From assembly GCF_046156265.1 (NCBI RefSeq), contig NZ_JAWDIR010000011.1:248001-312000 (forward strand): 64,000 nt of DNA. Direction: 5' to 3'. Source of the DNA: CAMDHY01 sp046156265. Lineage in GTDB: Bacteria; Pseudomonadota; Alphaproteobacteria; Rhizobiales; Segnochrobactraceae. The notes beneath the pieces were generated by a model, which searched no databases, was not told the origin of the DNA, and saw only the letters and a program-made list of their open reading frames with translations. The position numbers and the translations under genes were made by a program. Below are positions 44,996-56,059 of this stretch, piece after piece (the first letter of the stretch is position 1; the number at the start of each line of letters is the position of its first letter).

Positions 44996-45651
44996 AGCGA
45001 CAGCCCTCCGCGCTTTTCGAGCCTGCGGGCGAGCAGCGTCAGCGGCGTCAGCACGACGACGTAGATGATGCCGATCGCCGTGTAGATCTCCATCGGCCGG
45101 TAGGTGAAGCTCGAGATGTAGCTCGCCTGGTAGAGCAGATCCGGCACCGTGATGATCGACAGGAGCGTGGTGTTCTTCATCTGGATGATCGACTGGCCTG
45201 CGAGCGGCGGCACCATGCGGCGGAACGCCTGCGGAAGGATGATGCGGCGCATGCGCTGGCTGTAGGACATGCCGATGGCGGTGGCGGCGTCGGTCTGCCC
45301 CGGCTCGATCGACTGCACGCCGGCGCGCAGGATCTCGGCATAGAAGGCGCCGACATAGCAGGAGAGCGCGACGAAGCCGGCCCAGCCCTTGGTGATGTTC
45401 AGCCCCATGAAGATCGGCAGGGCGTAGTAGGTCCAGAGCAGGATGACCAGCAGCGGGATGTTGCGGAAGAATTCCACATAGACCCGACCGAGCCAGACAA
45501 GAATGCGGTAGGGCGTCAGCTGCATCAGGCCGATGGTGAGGCCGATGATCATGCCGGCGACGATGGTGATGATCGTGTAGTAGACGGTGATCAGGAAGCC
45601 CTGCCAGAGCAGCGGGGCGTTCTGCGTGATCACCGAGAAATCGAAGGACAT
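44992..45651 (-). CDS. Amino-acid ABC transporter permease
   Basis: A 219-residue HisM/GlnP-type permease with about five hydrophobic segments, beginning LLWQGFLITVYYTIITIVAGMIIGL. The EAA coupling loop is SIEPGQTDAATAIGMSYSQRMRRIILPQAFRRMVPP. Single permease gene, so the transporter is probably a homodimer. It lies 129 bp after the binding protein gene, with a strong stem-loop in that gap. Confidence 0.94.
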   Translation of the reverse strand: MSFDFSVITQNAPLLWQGFLITVYYTIITIVAGMIIGLTIGLMQLTPYRILVWLGRVYVEFFRNIPLLVILLWTYYALPIFMGLNITKGWAGFVALSCYVGAFYAEILRAGVQSIEPGQTDAATAIGMSYSQRMRRIILPQAFRRMVPPLAGQSIIQMKNTTLLSIITVPDLLYQASYISSFTYRPMEIYTAIGIIYVVVLTPLTLLARRLEKRGGLSL

Positions 45652-45721
45652 GCGAAAGCTTCCGTCTGTTCGGGCGGGCTCTCGGAGGGCGGGCGTTCGG
45701 GAACATCCGCGCGGGGAAGTC

Positions 45722-45769
45722 GGCCGGAGACCGGCGGCAGGGGGGAGTGCGCCGCTGGGGTCTCCGGCC
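45722..45769 (-). other. Intercistronic stem-loop in the ABC transporter operon
   Basis: GGCCGGAGACC pairs perfectly with GGTCTCCGGCC (11 bp), and an inner GCGGC...GCCGC stem is enclosed. It sits between the binding protein and permease genes, where such loops usually protect the upstream message and set higher binding-protein levels. Confidence 0.6.
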
Positions 45770-45780
45770 GTGGCGGGTGG

Positions 45781-46620
45781 CTAGAAGCTGAAGCCCGCCG
45801 GGAGGATCGAGAGGTCGATGCCGCGGTCTTCCCAGGCCTTTGCGAGGCGTGCCTGGGCGAGGCCGAGCGAGCGCTGCTGCTGCACCCAGTTGGTCAGGAA
45901 GTTGATGTAGCCGGCATTGCCCGGCTGGCGGGCGACGGCGAGCGTCGCCGGATTGCGCAGCACCGGCTCGGGCAGCGACACGTCGCCGACGCCCTTCAGG
46001 TCGATCTGGATGGCGTCGAAGATGGCGAACACGACGGCATCCGCGCGGCCGGCCTGCAGCTCGAGGAGGGCGAGGTTACGATCCTCCACGGGCACGATGT
46101 TCGCCTTCGGCAGCAGCGCCTCGGCGACCACCTGCATGGTCGAGCCCTTCTGGGCGACGACGGTCTTCGACGGGTCGTTGAGTTCCGCCCACGTCGCGAC
46201 CGGCTTGCCGGGAGGCGTCAGCACCGCCCAGGCGTCGGTGAACAGCGGCTCCCACAGATAGTCGACGACGAGGCCGCGCTTCGGGTTCGGGTTGACGCCG
46301 ATGGCGACGTCGATCTTGTTCGACTGGAAGTCGGCGGCGAGGTTGCCCCAGGTGGTCTCGACCGGCTCGACCTTGACGCCGAGCAGGGTTGCGACGTCGG
46401 TCAGGTAGTCGACATAGAAGCCGGTCCACTCGCCCGTCGTCGGGTTCTTGATGTAGCCGGGCTCCTCGCCGACCATGACGGGGATCTTCAGGACGCCCGA
46501 CGCTTTGATCTTGTCGAGCACGGCAGACGGGTTGTTGTCGTCGGCGCGGGCAGGCTGCGCGACGGCGGCGACGACCAGGGCCAGAAAGGCCAGGATCGAA
46601 GTCATGGTAACGGATCGCAT
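45781..46620 (-). CDS. Amino-acid ABC transporter substrate-binding protein
   Basis: A 279-residue periplasmic protein (SBP_bac_3 family). A signal peptide (MTSILAFLALVVAAVAQPARA) precedes IKASGVLKIPVMVGEEPGYI and the ligand-loop region WTGFYVDYLTDVATLLGVKVEPVETTWGNL, with DVAIGVNPNPKRG supplying the usual Arg for the ligand carboxylate. Fits cyclic or polar amino acids. The second in-frame ATG (six residues in) is an alternative start. The strong loop after it favours higher expression than the permease. Confidence 0.9.
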   Translation of the reverse strand: MRSVTMTSILAFLALVVAAVAQPARADDNNPSAVLDKIKASGVLKIPVMVGEEPGYIKNPTTGEWTGFYVDYLTDVATLLGVKVEPVETTWGNLAADFQSNKIDVAIGVNPNPKRGLVVDYLWEPLFTDAWAVLTPPGKPVATWAELNDPSKTVVAQKGSTMQVVAEALLPKANIVPVEDRNLALLELQAGRADAVVFAIFDAIQIDLKGVGDVSLPEPVLRNPATLAVARQPGNAGYINFLTNWVQQQRSLGLAQARLAKAWEDRGIDLSILPAGFSF

Positions 46621-46689
46621 GCTGTTTTCCCTCTCGTTAGGCGGACTTGTCTCGTCCGCCGTCCTCTCCCCGCCGCCTCGCCCCCGGGC

Positions 46690-47691
46690 TCAGCGGCACA
46701 GGAATCCCGTCGGCAACGGATCGCCGCGCTCGCGGACGATCGTCGAAAAGGCGGTGATGTGGGCGTTGCCGGCGATCTCGACGATCACGGCCGGCCGGCC
46801 CGCGGCCTCGGTCTCGGCCACGACCGTCGCCGCGAAGGCGACGCCCAGGATGTTCTCGGCCCGGTAGGTCCCGCCGACAGGGAGGCGGCCGTGCCGGACG
46901 AGCTGCGCCGTCCGCGCTGCCGTGCCCGTGCCGCAGGGCGAGCGGTCGAACTTGTTCGCCTCGAGCACGAGGAGATGCCTGGCCGCGGCCGGCTCGCCGG
47001 GTGCGTCGGCGTAGAAGAGCACGCTCGCCTTGTCGGCGGGCTCGATCAGGCCGCGGTCGTGCAGGACCTCGTTGAAGGCCGTCTTCAGGCGGCTGCCGAG
47101 CGACAGCGCCGCGACGACGTGGTCGGTGTCGAGGCTGAGGCCGAGCGGGCCGGCGTCGACCAAGAGGTACCACATGCCGCCATAGGCGAGGTCGGCCCGC
47201 ACCGCGCCGACGCCATCGAGCGTAACGGTGACGTCCTCGGCGGCGAGGTAGGAGGGCACGTTGCGCAAGCGGACGCCGGCGAGCGCTCCATCCGATGCCC
47301 AGTCGAGACGGACGTCGACGACGCCCGCTGGCGTCTCGAGCGTGAAGCCCTCCGGCGCGGTCTCGCGCGTCAGGGCGCCGGTCGCGGCGAGCGTGCGGGC
47401 GTAGCCGATCGTGCCGTGGCCGCACATGTCGAGATAGACGTAGGAGGAGATGAAGAAGGCGCCGTAGTCGGCGACCGCCGAGGGCACCGGTACCAGTCCG
47501 ACCATCGCCGCATGGCCGCGCGGCTCGTGCAGCAACAGCGGCCTGAGGTCGTCGTGATGATCGCGGAAGTGGTCGCGGCGGGCGCGGACGGTGTCGCCGG
47601 GCAGCGGCGGAATGCCGGACAGGACGACGCGCGTCGGATGGCCGGCGGTGTGGGAATCGACGACGGAGAAGGAGGCGTCGAGACCCAGCAT
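46690..47691 (-). CDS. Proline racemase family, probable 4-hydroxyproline 2-epimerase
   Basis: A 333-residue cofactor-independent epimerase. Both catalytic cysteines are present: Cys90 in DMCGHGTIG and Cys253 in DRSPCGTGT; trans-3-hydroxyproline dehydratases have Thr at the second place, so this is an epimerase/racemase. SHTAGHPTRVV near the N-terminus and the C-terminal ITAFSTIV complete the pattern. It would convert trans-4-hydroxy-L-proline to cis-4-hydroxy-D-proline (or L- to D-proline). It is 4 bp after the GntR gene. Confidence 0.9.
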   Translation of the reverse strand: MLGLDASFSVVDSHTAGHPTRVVLSGIPPLPGDTVRARRDHFRDHHDDLRPLLLHEPRGHAAMVGLVPVPSAVADYGAFFISSYVYLDMCGHGTIGYARTLAATGALTRETAPEGFTLETPAGVVDVRLDWASDGALAGVRLRNVPSYLAAEDVTVTLDGVGAVRADLAYGGMWYLLVDAGPLGLSLDTDHVVAALSLGSRLKTAFNEVLHDRGLIEPADKASVLFYADAPGEPAAARHLLVLEANKFDRSPCGTGTAARTAQLVRHGRLPVGGTYRAENILGVAFAATVVAETEAAGRPAVIVEIAGNAHITAFSTIVRERGDPLPTGFLCR

Positions 47692-47695
47692 TGCC

Positions 47696-48373
47696 TCACT
47701 CCGCGGGGATTTCGGCGGCCATGGCCGGCCGGATGTCGCGCCAGATGGCGCCGATCAGGGCTTCCGTCTCCGCCTTGGCTCGCAGCGCGTCGCCGGCCAG
47801 GATCGCGGCGTAGATGGTCGCGGTGCCCTCGACCGAGAGGCGCACCGCGCCGGGCGCGCGGGCGTAGATGAAGTAGCGGTAGCGCAGCGCCTGCTTCTCG
47901 AGGCCGGCGAGCAGGCGGCGCAGGGTGACGTTGCCGCACAGCCGATAGATGACCGTCGAGCCGCGCACGTCGGCATCGAAGAAGCGCTGCACGTCGCCGT
48001 CGCCGTGGGCCGCGCGCATCGCCGCCAGGATCGCCGGCAACTCGTCCTTCAGCGCCACGTCCGTCGAGGCGGCCGCCTCGGCCGCGGCCAGCGCCTCGAG
48101 CGGGATGCGGCAGGCATAGACCTCGTCGAAGTCCTTCAGCGTCAGCGGCGCGACCCAGATGCCCCGCCGCGGCGCCTTCAGGACGAGCCCGTCGCGCTCG
48201 AGCAGGCGCAGCGCCTCGCGAACGGGCGAGCGGCTGACGCCGTAGGCCTGCGCCACTTCCTCCTCGGTCAGCCGCGTCGTCGGTGCCAGCCGGCCGGAGA
48301 TGATCTCCTCCTGCAGGAGCCGGGCGAGCTCTTCCGGGATGACGAGCGAGAGACGGGTGCGGGCGACGTCCAT
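47696..48373 (-). CDS. GntR family (FCD) transcriptional regulator
   Basis: A 225-residue regulator, first gene of the ten-gene operon. The winged helix is RLTEEEVAQAYGVSRSPVREALRLLERDGLVLKAPRRGIWV, followed by the FCD ligand domain (DEVYACRIPLEALAAAEAA, DADVRGSTVIYRLCGNVTLRRLLAGL). The ATG chosen has GGAG 8 bp upstream; a TTG 24 bp earlier would put the operator inside the gene. It probably represses its own operon until the amino acid or its keto acid binds. Confidence 0.88.
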   Translation of the reverse strand: MDVARTRLSLVIPEELARLLQEEIISGRLAPTTRLTEEEVAQAYGVSRSPVREALRLLERDGLVLKAPRRGIWVAPLTLKDFDEVYACRIPLEALAAAEAAASTDVALKDELPAILAAMRAAHGDGDVQRFFDADVRGSTVIYRLCGNVTLRRLLAGLEKQALRYRYFIYARAPGAVRLSVEGTATIYAAILAGDALRAKAETEALIGAIWRDIRPAMAAEIPAE

Positions 48374-48688
48374 GGGTCTACTCCATGCTGTATACAATGT
48401 TCAGGGTCAACGATCCGGTGATCGGCGGGCACGTTTTCCACTGCCGTTTCGGATGGCGGAGGCGGAGTTCGGAGGGGAGGCAGCGGCGCGCGGCCGCGCC
48501 TGCAGGCGGCGACCCCTGATGAGGGACGTCGCGCGGATCGCCGGCGGGGCCGCAGGCGGCCGGATCGCGAGTGGGAGCGCACAGGGTCGCTGCCGGTCGG
48601 GTTCGCCGGAACTTTCGGATGCAACCCGTCTGAACGGCGTCGGCCCTGGCCGATCAAGCCGACGGGAGCAGGCGCGGCGGCGCCGGGT
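48374..48688. other. Gap upstream of the ten-gene operon
   Basis: About 315 bp between the GntR start and the end of the YbhN-like gene; both neighbours are on the minus strand. It should hold the operon promoter near its low end. Apart from the TGTATACA palindrome I see no gene, RNA or repeat. Confidence 0.5.
48389..48396. promoter_or_regulatory. Candidate GntR operator, TGTATACA
   Basis: A perfect 8-bp palindrome (within ATTGTATACAGCAT on the minus strand) sits just before the GntR start codon. TGTATACA-like cores are common for FCD regulators, so autoregulation of the whole operon is likely. Confidence 0.55.
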
Positions 48689-49678
48689 TCAGCCGTGGCC
48701 GGGGGGAGCAGCGGATGGCGGCGCGGGGCCACCTTTCGCCGGGGGTGCGTTCTCGCGGCCGAACTGCGAGTGCTCGAACACCACCACGACGATCAGCGAC
48801 AGCGCCAGCGGGAGGAGCAGGTAGAACAGCCGGAAGACGATCAGTGCCGCCAGCACATCGGCGGGATTGGCGTCCGGCAGCACCGTGAGGAAGACGAGCT
48901 CCAGCACGCCGAGCCCGCCCGGCGCATGCGACAGCAGCGCCGCCGAGAACGAGGCGAGAAAAGCGCCGAGCACGATCAGGAACCCCGGATTGCTGTGCTC
49001 CGGCAGCGTGAAATAGATGATCGCGGCAGCGCCGATCAGTTCGATCGGGGCGGCGACGAGCTGGCGGGCGACGATGCCGCCCGACGGCCGCGGCACGAGC
49101 AGGCTGCCGATGCGGAAGGGCCTGAGCGGCAGCCGCGTGAACAGCACGTAGAGCGCGACGGCGCCGAGGATGACGAAGCCGAGGATACGGACGAGCTCGT
49201 GCGGCAGTTCGGTGATGTGGTCGGCGACGTGCGGCTCGAGGACGAGGACGAGCCCGGCGAGCATCACCGTGCCGAGCGCGAAGGTGAACGAGCAGAAGGT
49301 CACCAGCACCGCCACCTCGCCGGCGGTCAGTCCCTGGCGCGAGTAGGCGCGGTAGCGGATGACGGCGCCCGACAGCACCGAGGCGCCGATGTTGTGGGAG
49401 AGCGCATAGGTGGTGAACGAGGTGACGGCGATATAGAGCCACGGCACCGTCTTGCCGAGGAACTGCAGCCCGATGCGGTCGTACCACGCGAGCGCCGCGT
49501 AGGCGACGAGGGTCGAGGCGGCCGCCAGCAGCCATTGGTGCCAGCCGATCGCGGCGAGGCTGTCGACGAGATCGTCGAAGGAGAGGCTGCGCAGTTCGGA
49601 ATAGAGCAACCAGCCGGACAGCACGACCGCGGCGAGGCCGATCACCGGCCATCCATATTTCTTGAGGACCGTCCGCAT
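48689..49678 (-). CDS. Lysylphosphatidylglycerol synthase-like TM protein (UPF0104/YbhN)
   Basis: A 329-residue inner-membrane protein with about eight hydrophobic segments. Family pattern: ALSHNIGASVLSGAVIRYRAYSRQGLTAGEVAVLV, the LPLRPF region, then AALLSHAPGGLGVLELVFL, the most conserved part. It lacks the soluble aminoacyltransferase domain of MprF. Such proteins act in lipid or glycolipid trafficking or resistance. The ATG was chosen by GGGAGAGGG directly upstream; the open frame before it is Ala/Arg-rich shadow. Confidence 0.85.
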   Translation of the reverse strand: MRTVLKKYGWPVIGLAAVVLSGWLLYSELRSLSFDDLVDSLAAIGWHQWLLAAASTLVAYAALAWYDRIGLQFLGKTVPWLYIAVTSFTTYALSHNIGASVLSGAVIRYRAYSRQGLTAGEVAVLVTFCSFTFALGTVMLAGLVLVLEPHVADHITELPHELVRILGFVILGAVALYVLFTRLPLRPFRIGSLLVPRPSGGIVARQLVAAPIELIGAAAIIYFTLPEHSNPGFLIVLGAFLASFSAALLSHAPGGLGVLELVFLTVLPDANPADVLAALIVFRLFYLLLPLALSLIVVVVFEHSQFGRENAPPAKGGPAPPSAAPPGHG

Positions 49679-49982
49679 TCCCTCTCCCGGTCGCGCCGAC
49701 CCGACGCCGTCGACGTTGATCTCCCCCCAGCCGGCACGGCCGCTGGCGCCGAGGGCGGCACGCCGAACCGTCGCCCGCGCGACCGCGCCGAACCCTGCAA
49801 CGGATGTAGCCCACCGGAGACGGCGGTGCGAGCCCGGTTTGCTGGCAGCGCGCCGCGAACAGCCCGATCGTGCCGCACGCATCCGCCGGGGAGCCCTCGC
49901 TCACGATTCCATGGAAGCCGTTGACTCGAACAAAGAGGGATATTAAAAAGAACAAACAAGGTACAGAAACGAGGAGGCCAGC
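49679..49982. other. Divergent promoter gap before the small ORF and dnaE
   Basis: About 304 bp. The right end (about 49930-49975) is strikingly AT-rich for this genome (tattaaaaagaacaaacaag), marking the promoter of the small peptide and perhaps dnaE. No gene is seen. Confidence 0.55.
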
Positions 49983-50081
49983 ATGACCCGTCCCGCACAT
50001 GACCTCGCTGCCCTGATCGCCCTGACGCTCTTTGTCGCCACCCTGGTCGTCTGGCTCGATGCCTTCGGCCGGCTCGCCTGA
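49983..50081 (+). CDS. 32-residue single-pass membrane peptide
   Basis: A short ORF with a strong Shine-Dalgarno (GAGGAGG, about 5 bp before the ATG) and an AT-rich upstream promoter-like stretch. The product starts MTRPAHDLAALIALTL, is hydrophobic through the middle (about 18 residues, one membrane span) and ends DAFGRLA. Its length and ribosome site argue that it is real, and it lies 125 bp before dnaE in the same direction. It could be a small membrane protein or a leader peptide. No family recognised. Confidence 0.55.
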   Translation: MTRPAHDLAALIALTLFVATLVVWLDAFGRLA

Positions 50082-50206
50082 GCTGTTGATGGCGGTCGGG
50101 AGGCGGTCGACAGCGCCGTCTCCCGGCTGCAACAGTCGCGGCTCCCGCGCCGCCCGGACCGGCGACGGCGGGACGGCTTCCCGCTAGCGGGCTGGAGAGT
50201 GCGGAC

Positions 50207-53200
50207 ATGGCGGCAGATCCCGGTTTCGTGCACCTGCGCGTCCACTCGTCCTATTCGCTGCTCGAGGGCGCCATCCACATCAAGGGCCTGGTCGGACTCG
50301 CGAAGGCCGACAAGCAGCCGGCGCTCGCCGTCACCGACACCGGCAATCTCTTCGGGGCACTGGAGTTCTCCGAGAAGGCGATCGAATCGGGCATCCAGCC
50401 GATCATCGGTTGCGAACTGCTCGTCGACTTCCTCGACGACGCCGGTGGCCGCCGCACGCCCGGTGGCCGCGACGGCGCCGGGCCGCTCGCGCCGCTCGTG
50501 CTGCTGGCGGCGACCCCGCCCGGTTACGACGCCCTCGCGCGCCTCGTCAGCCGCGCCTATCTCGGCGGCGAGGCGGGCGAGCGTCCGCACCTCGCCATCG
50601 GGACCCTGCTCGACGATGCCGACGGGCTGATCGTGCTCACCGGCGGAGCGCGCGGCCCGATCGGTGCGGCGTTCGCGGCGGGTGGCGAGGCCGCCGCCCA
50701 GGCCCGCCTGGAGCGTCTCGCCGCCGCCCTGCCGGACCGGCTCTATGTCGAGCTGCAGCGGCACGGCCTCGCCGAGGAGGCGGCGACCGAGGACGGGCTC
50801 ATCGACCTCGCCTACCGGCTCGGCCTGCCACTCGTCGCCACCAACGGCGTCTTCTTCGCCAGGCCCGAGGACCACGAGGCGCACGATGCGCTGCTTGCCA
50901 TCGCCGACGGGCGCACCCTCATCGAGGACGATCGCCGCCGGCTGACCCCGCAGCACCATTTCAAGAGCCGGGCGGCGATGCGGGCCCTTTTCGAGGACTT
51001 GCCGGAGGCGGTCGACAACACGGTGGAGATCGCCCGGCGCTGCGCGGCGCGGGCGCCGAAGCGCAAGCCGATCCTGCCGCGCTTCGCCGCCGCCGACGCG
51101 GCGACGGCCGACGACGCCGAGGCGGCGGAGGCGCGGCTCCTGCGCCAGACCGCCGAGGACGGCCTCGCCGACCGCATCCGCCGCCACGGCCTCGCGCCCG
51201 GCTTCGACGAGGCGGCCTACCGCGACCGGCTGGACTTCGAGCTCGGCGTTATCGAGCGCATGCGCTATCCCGGTTACTTCCTGATCGTTTCCGACTTCAT
51301 CCGCTGGGCCAAGACGCAGGGCATCCCCGTCGGCCCCGGCCGCGGATCCGGCGCCGGCTCCCTCGTTGCCTATTCGCTGCTGATCACCGACCTCGATCCG
51401 ATCCGCTTCGGCCTGCTGTTCGAGCGCTTCCTCAATCCCGAGCGCGTCTCGATGCCGGACTTCGACGTCGACTTCTGCCAGGACCGCCGTGACGAGGTGA
51501 TCCGCTACGTGCAGGAGAAGTATGGGCGCGACCGCGTCGCCCAGATCATCACCTTCGGGACGCTGCAGGCGCGCGCCGCGCTGCGCGACGTCGGCCGCGT
51601 GCTGCAGATGCCGTATGGCCAGGTCGACCGGCTCTGCAAGCTCGTGCCGCAGAACCCGGCGAACCCGGTGACGCTCGCCCAGGCGATCGACGGCGAGCCG
51701 AAGCTGCAGGAGGCGCGCGCCTCCGAGCCGATCGTCGATCGCCTGCTGTCGATCTCCCTGAAGCTCGAGGGCCTGTTCCGCCACGCCTCGACCCACGCCG
51801 CCGGCATCGTCATCGGCGACCGGGCGCTCGAGAACCTCGTGCCGCTCTACCGCGACCCGCGCTCCGACATGCCGGTGACGCAGTACAACATGAAGTGGGT
51901 CGAGCAGGCCGGGCTCGTGAAGTTCGACTTCCTCGGCCTGAAGACCCTGACGGTGATCGACGTCGCGGTGAAGCTGCTCGCCCGGCGTGGCGTCGCCGTC
52001 GACATCGGGGCGCTGCCGATCGACGATCCCGCCACCTTCGCTCTGCTCGCGCGCGGCGAGACGGTCGGCGTGTTCCAGCTGGAAAGCCAGGGCATGCGCA
52101 AGGCGCTCGCTGGCATGCGCCCCGACCGCTTCGAGGACATCATCGCGCTGGTGGCGCTCTACCGCCCGGGCCCGATGGACAACATCCCGACCTACAACAG
52201 GCGCAAGCACGGCCAGGAGGAGCCCGACTGGCTGCACCCGCTGCTCGAGCCGATCCTGCGCGAGACACACGGCGTCATCATCTACCAGGAACAGGTGATG
52301 CAGATCGCCCAGGTGCTGTCGGGCTACTCGCTCGGCGAAGCCGACCTGCTGCGCCGCGCGATGGGCAAGAAGATCCGCGAGGAGATGGCGGTGCAGCGCG
52401 CCCGCTTCGTCGACGGAGCCGCCGCGCAGGGCGTGCGGCGGCCGCAGGCGGAGACGATCTTCGACCTCGTGGCGAAGTTCGCCGACTACGGCTTCAACAA
52501 GTCCCACGCCGCCGCCTATGCGCTGGTCGCCTACCAGACGGCCTGGCTGAAGGCGAACCATCCGGTCGAGTTCCTCGCCGCCTCGATGGCCCTCGACATC
52601 GGCAACACCGACAAGCTGAACGACTTCCGCCGCGAGGCGCAGCGCATCGGCATCGAGGTGGCGCCGCCCTGCGTGCAGCGATCCGGCGCGAGCTTCGACG
52701 TCGCGGGCGGCCGCATCCTCTATGCGCTCGGTGCGGTGAAGGGCATCGGCCGGCCGGTGGCCGAGCACATCGTCACCGCGCGCGGCGACCGTCGCTTCGC
52801 CGACCTCGGCGACTTCGCGCGCCGCATCAACCCGCGCCAGGCCCCGAAGCGGGCGCTCGAGAGCCTCGTCAACGCCGGCGCGTTCGACGCCCTGGAGGCG
52901 AACCGCGCGAAGCTCGAGGCCGGCCTCGACACCATCGTCGCCGAGGGCAACCGCGTCGTCGACGCCGCGAGCGGCGGCCAGGACGAGCTCTTCGGCGGCG
53001 GTGCCGTGCCGATCCGTCTCGCCGACCGCCCGCCGTGGCCGCCGGCCGAGCGCCTGCAGCGCGAGCACGCCGCGGTCGGCTTCTATCTCTCGGCCCATCC
53101 GCTCGACGAATACCGTCCGGTTCTTGCCAGTCTGCGCGTGCAGATGTGGTCAGAGTTCGCCGAGGGGGTGAAGCGCGGCGCCGCCGCCGGCCGCCTGGTC

Positions 53201-53662
53201 GGGACGGTGACGGCGCGCCAGGAGCGGCGGACCCGCTCCGGCAGCCGCATGGGCATCGTCAGGATGTCCGACCCGACCGGCCAGTACGAGGCGATCGCCT
53301 TCGCCGACACGCTCGCCGAATACCGCGATCTTCTCGAGACCGGCAGTTCGGTGGTGCTCGTCGTCGCGGCGGAGGAGCGCGAGGAGGGCCTGAGCGTCCG
53401 CATCCAGTCGGTCGAGAGCCTCGACGCCGCGGCACTGCGCGTGAAGCGCTCGCTGCGCGTCTTCGTCCGCGACGCCGCCCCGCTCGAGCCGATCGCCCGG
53501 CAGCTGCAGCCGGGCGGCGACGGCGAGGTGTCGATGGTGCTGATGCTCGACGACGGCGGCCGCGAGGTGGAGATCGCGCTGCCCGGCCGCTACCGCCTGT
53601 CGCCACCGGTCGCCGGTGCGCTCCGGACGGTGCCGGGGATCGTGCAGGTGGAGTTCGCGTGA
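50207..53662 (+). CDS. dnaE: DNA polymerase III subunit alpha
   Basis: The 1151-residue catalytic subunit of the replicative polymerase. The N-terminal PHP domain begins FVHLRVHSSYSLLEGAIHIKGL, the polymerase core has VGPGRGSGAGSLVAYSL and the catalytic Asp418 and Asp420 (with Asp422) in PDFDVDF, then KFDFLGLKTLTVID, LYRPGPMDNIPTY and FNKSHAAAYALVAYQTAWLKANHP. A helix-hairpin-helix and OB-fold tail close the protein. Length is normal for DnaE1. ATG with GGAGAGTG nearby. The gene ends 126 bp before the convergent mutase. Confidence 0.98.
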   Translation: MAADPGFVHLRVHSSYSLLEGAIHIKGLVGLAKADKQPALAVTDTGNLFGALEFSEKAIESGIQPIIGCELLVDFLDDAGGRRTPGGRDGAGPLAPLVLLAATPPGYDALARLVSRAYLGGEAGERPHLAIGTLLDDADGLIVLTGGARGPIGAAFAAGGEAAAQARLERLAAALPDRLYVELQRHGLAEEAATEDGLIDLAYRLGLPLVATNGVFFARPEDHEAHDALLAIADGRTLIEDDRRRLTPQHHFKSRAAMRALFEDLPEAVDNTVEIARRCAARAPKRKPILPRFAAADAATADDAEAAEARLLRQTAEDGLADRIRRHGLAPGFDEAAYRDRLDFELGVIERMRYPGYFLIVSDFIRWAKTQGIPVGPGRGSGAGSLVAYSLLITDLDPIRFGLLFERFLNPERVSMPDFDVDFCQDRRDEVIRYVQEKYGRDRVAQIITFGTLQARAALRDVGRVLQMPYGQVDRLCKLVPQNPANPVTLAQAIDGEPKLQEARASEPIVDRLLSISLKLEGLFRHASTHAAGIVIGDRALENLVPLYRDPRSDMPVTQYNMKWVEQAGLVKFDFLGLKTLTVIDVAVKLLARRGVAVDIGALPIDDPATFALLARGETVGVFQLESQGMRKALAGMRPDRFEDIIALVALYRPGPMDNIPTYNRRKHGQEEPDWLHPLLEPILRETHGVIIYQEQVMQIAQVLSGYSLGEADLLRRAMGKKIREEMAVQRARFVDGAAAQGVRRPQAETIFDLVAKFADYGFNKSHAAAYALVAYQTAWLKANHPVEFLAASMALDIGNTDKLNDFRREAQRIGIEVAPPCVQRSGASFDVAGGRILYALGAVKGIGRPVAEHIVTARGDRRFADLGDFARRINPRQAPKRALESLVNAGAFDALEANRAKLEAGLDTIVAEGNRVVDAASGGQDELFGGGAVPIRLADRPPWPPAERLQREHAAVGFYLSAHPLDEYRPVLASLRVQMWSEFAEGVKRGAAAGRLVGTVTARQERRTRSGSRMGIVRMSDPTGQYEAIAFADTLAEYRDLLETGSSVVLVVAAEEREEGLSVRIQSVESLDAAALRVKRSLRVFVRDAAPLEPIARQLQPGGDGEVSMVLMLDDGGREVEIALPGRYRLSPPVAGALRTVPGIVQVEFA

Positions 53663-53788
53663 GGCGTTTTCGGTGCAGCGCTGGCGCGGGAGGCGACGGT
53701 GTGGGAAGGGGGCGCGAAACGACCGGTTCGTAGGATCGCCACGTGGCTCGCAGTCCGCTGGCGCGCCGTTGTCGCAGGGCTGGGTGCG

Positions 53789-55951
<2,163 letters not shown>

Positions 55952-56059
55952 CACGGCTTTCCTCGTATTCCCTCGCGCAAGTATCCCGCGCGCGTCCTCG
56001 GGCGGCAAGCCGGCCAGTTCGCCGGCCGGCGAGGGTTGCTGCGCCCTCTGCTCCGGCGC

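Noticed and set aside
49943..53098. Long open frame of about 1050 codons on the minus strand opposite dnaE
   Set aside because: Antisense shadow of dnaE, composed of Arg/Val/Asp/Glu-rich sequence without domains.
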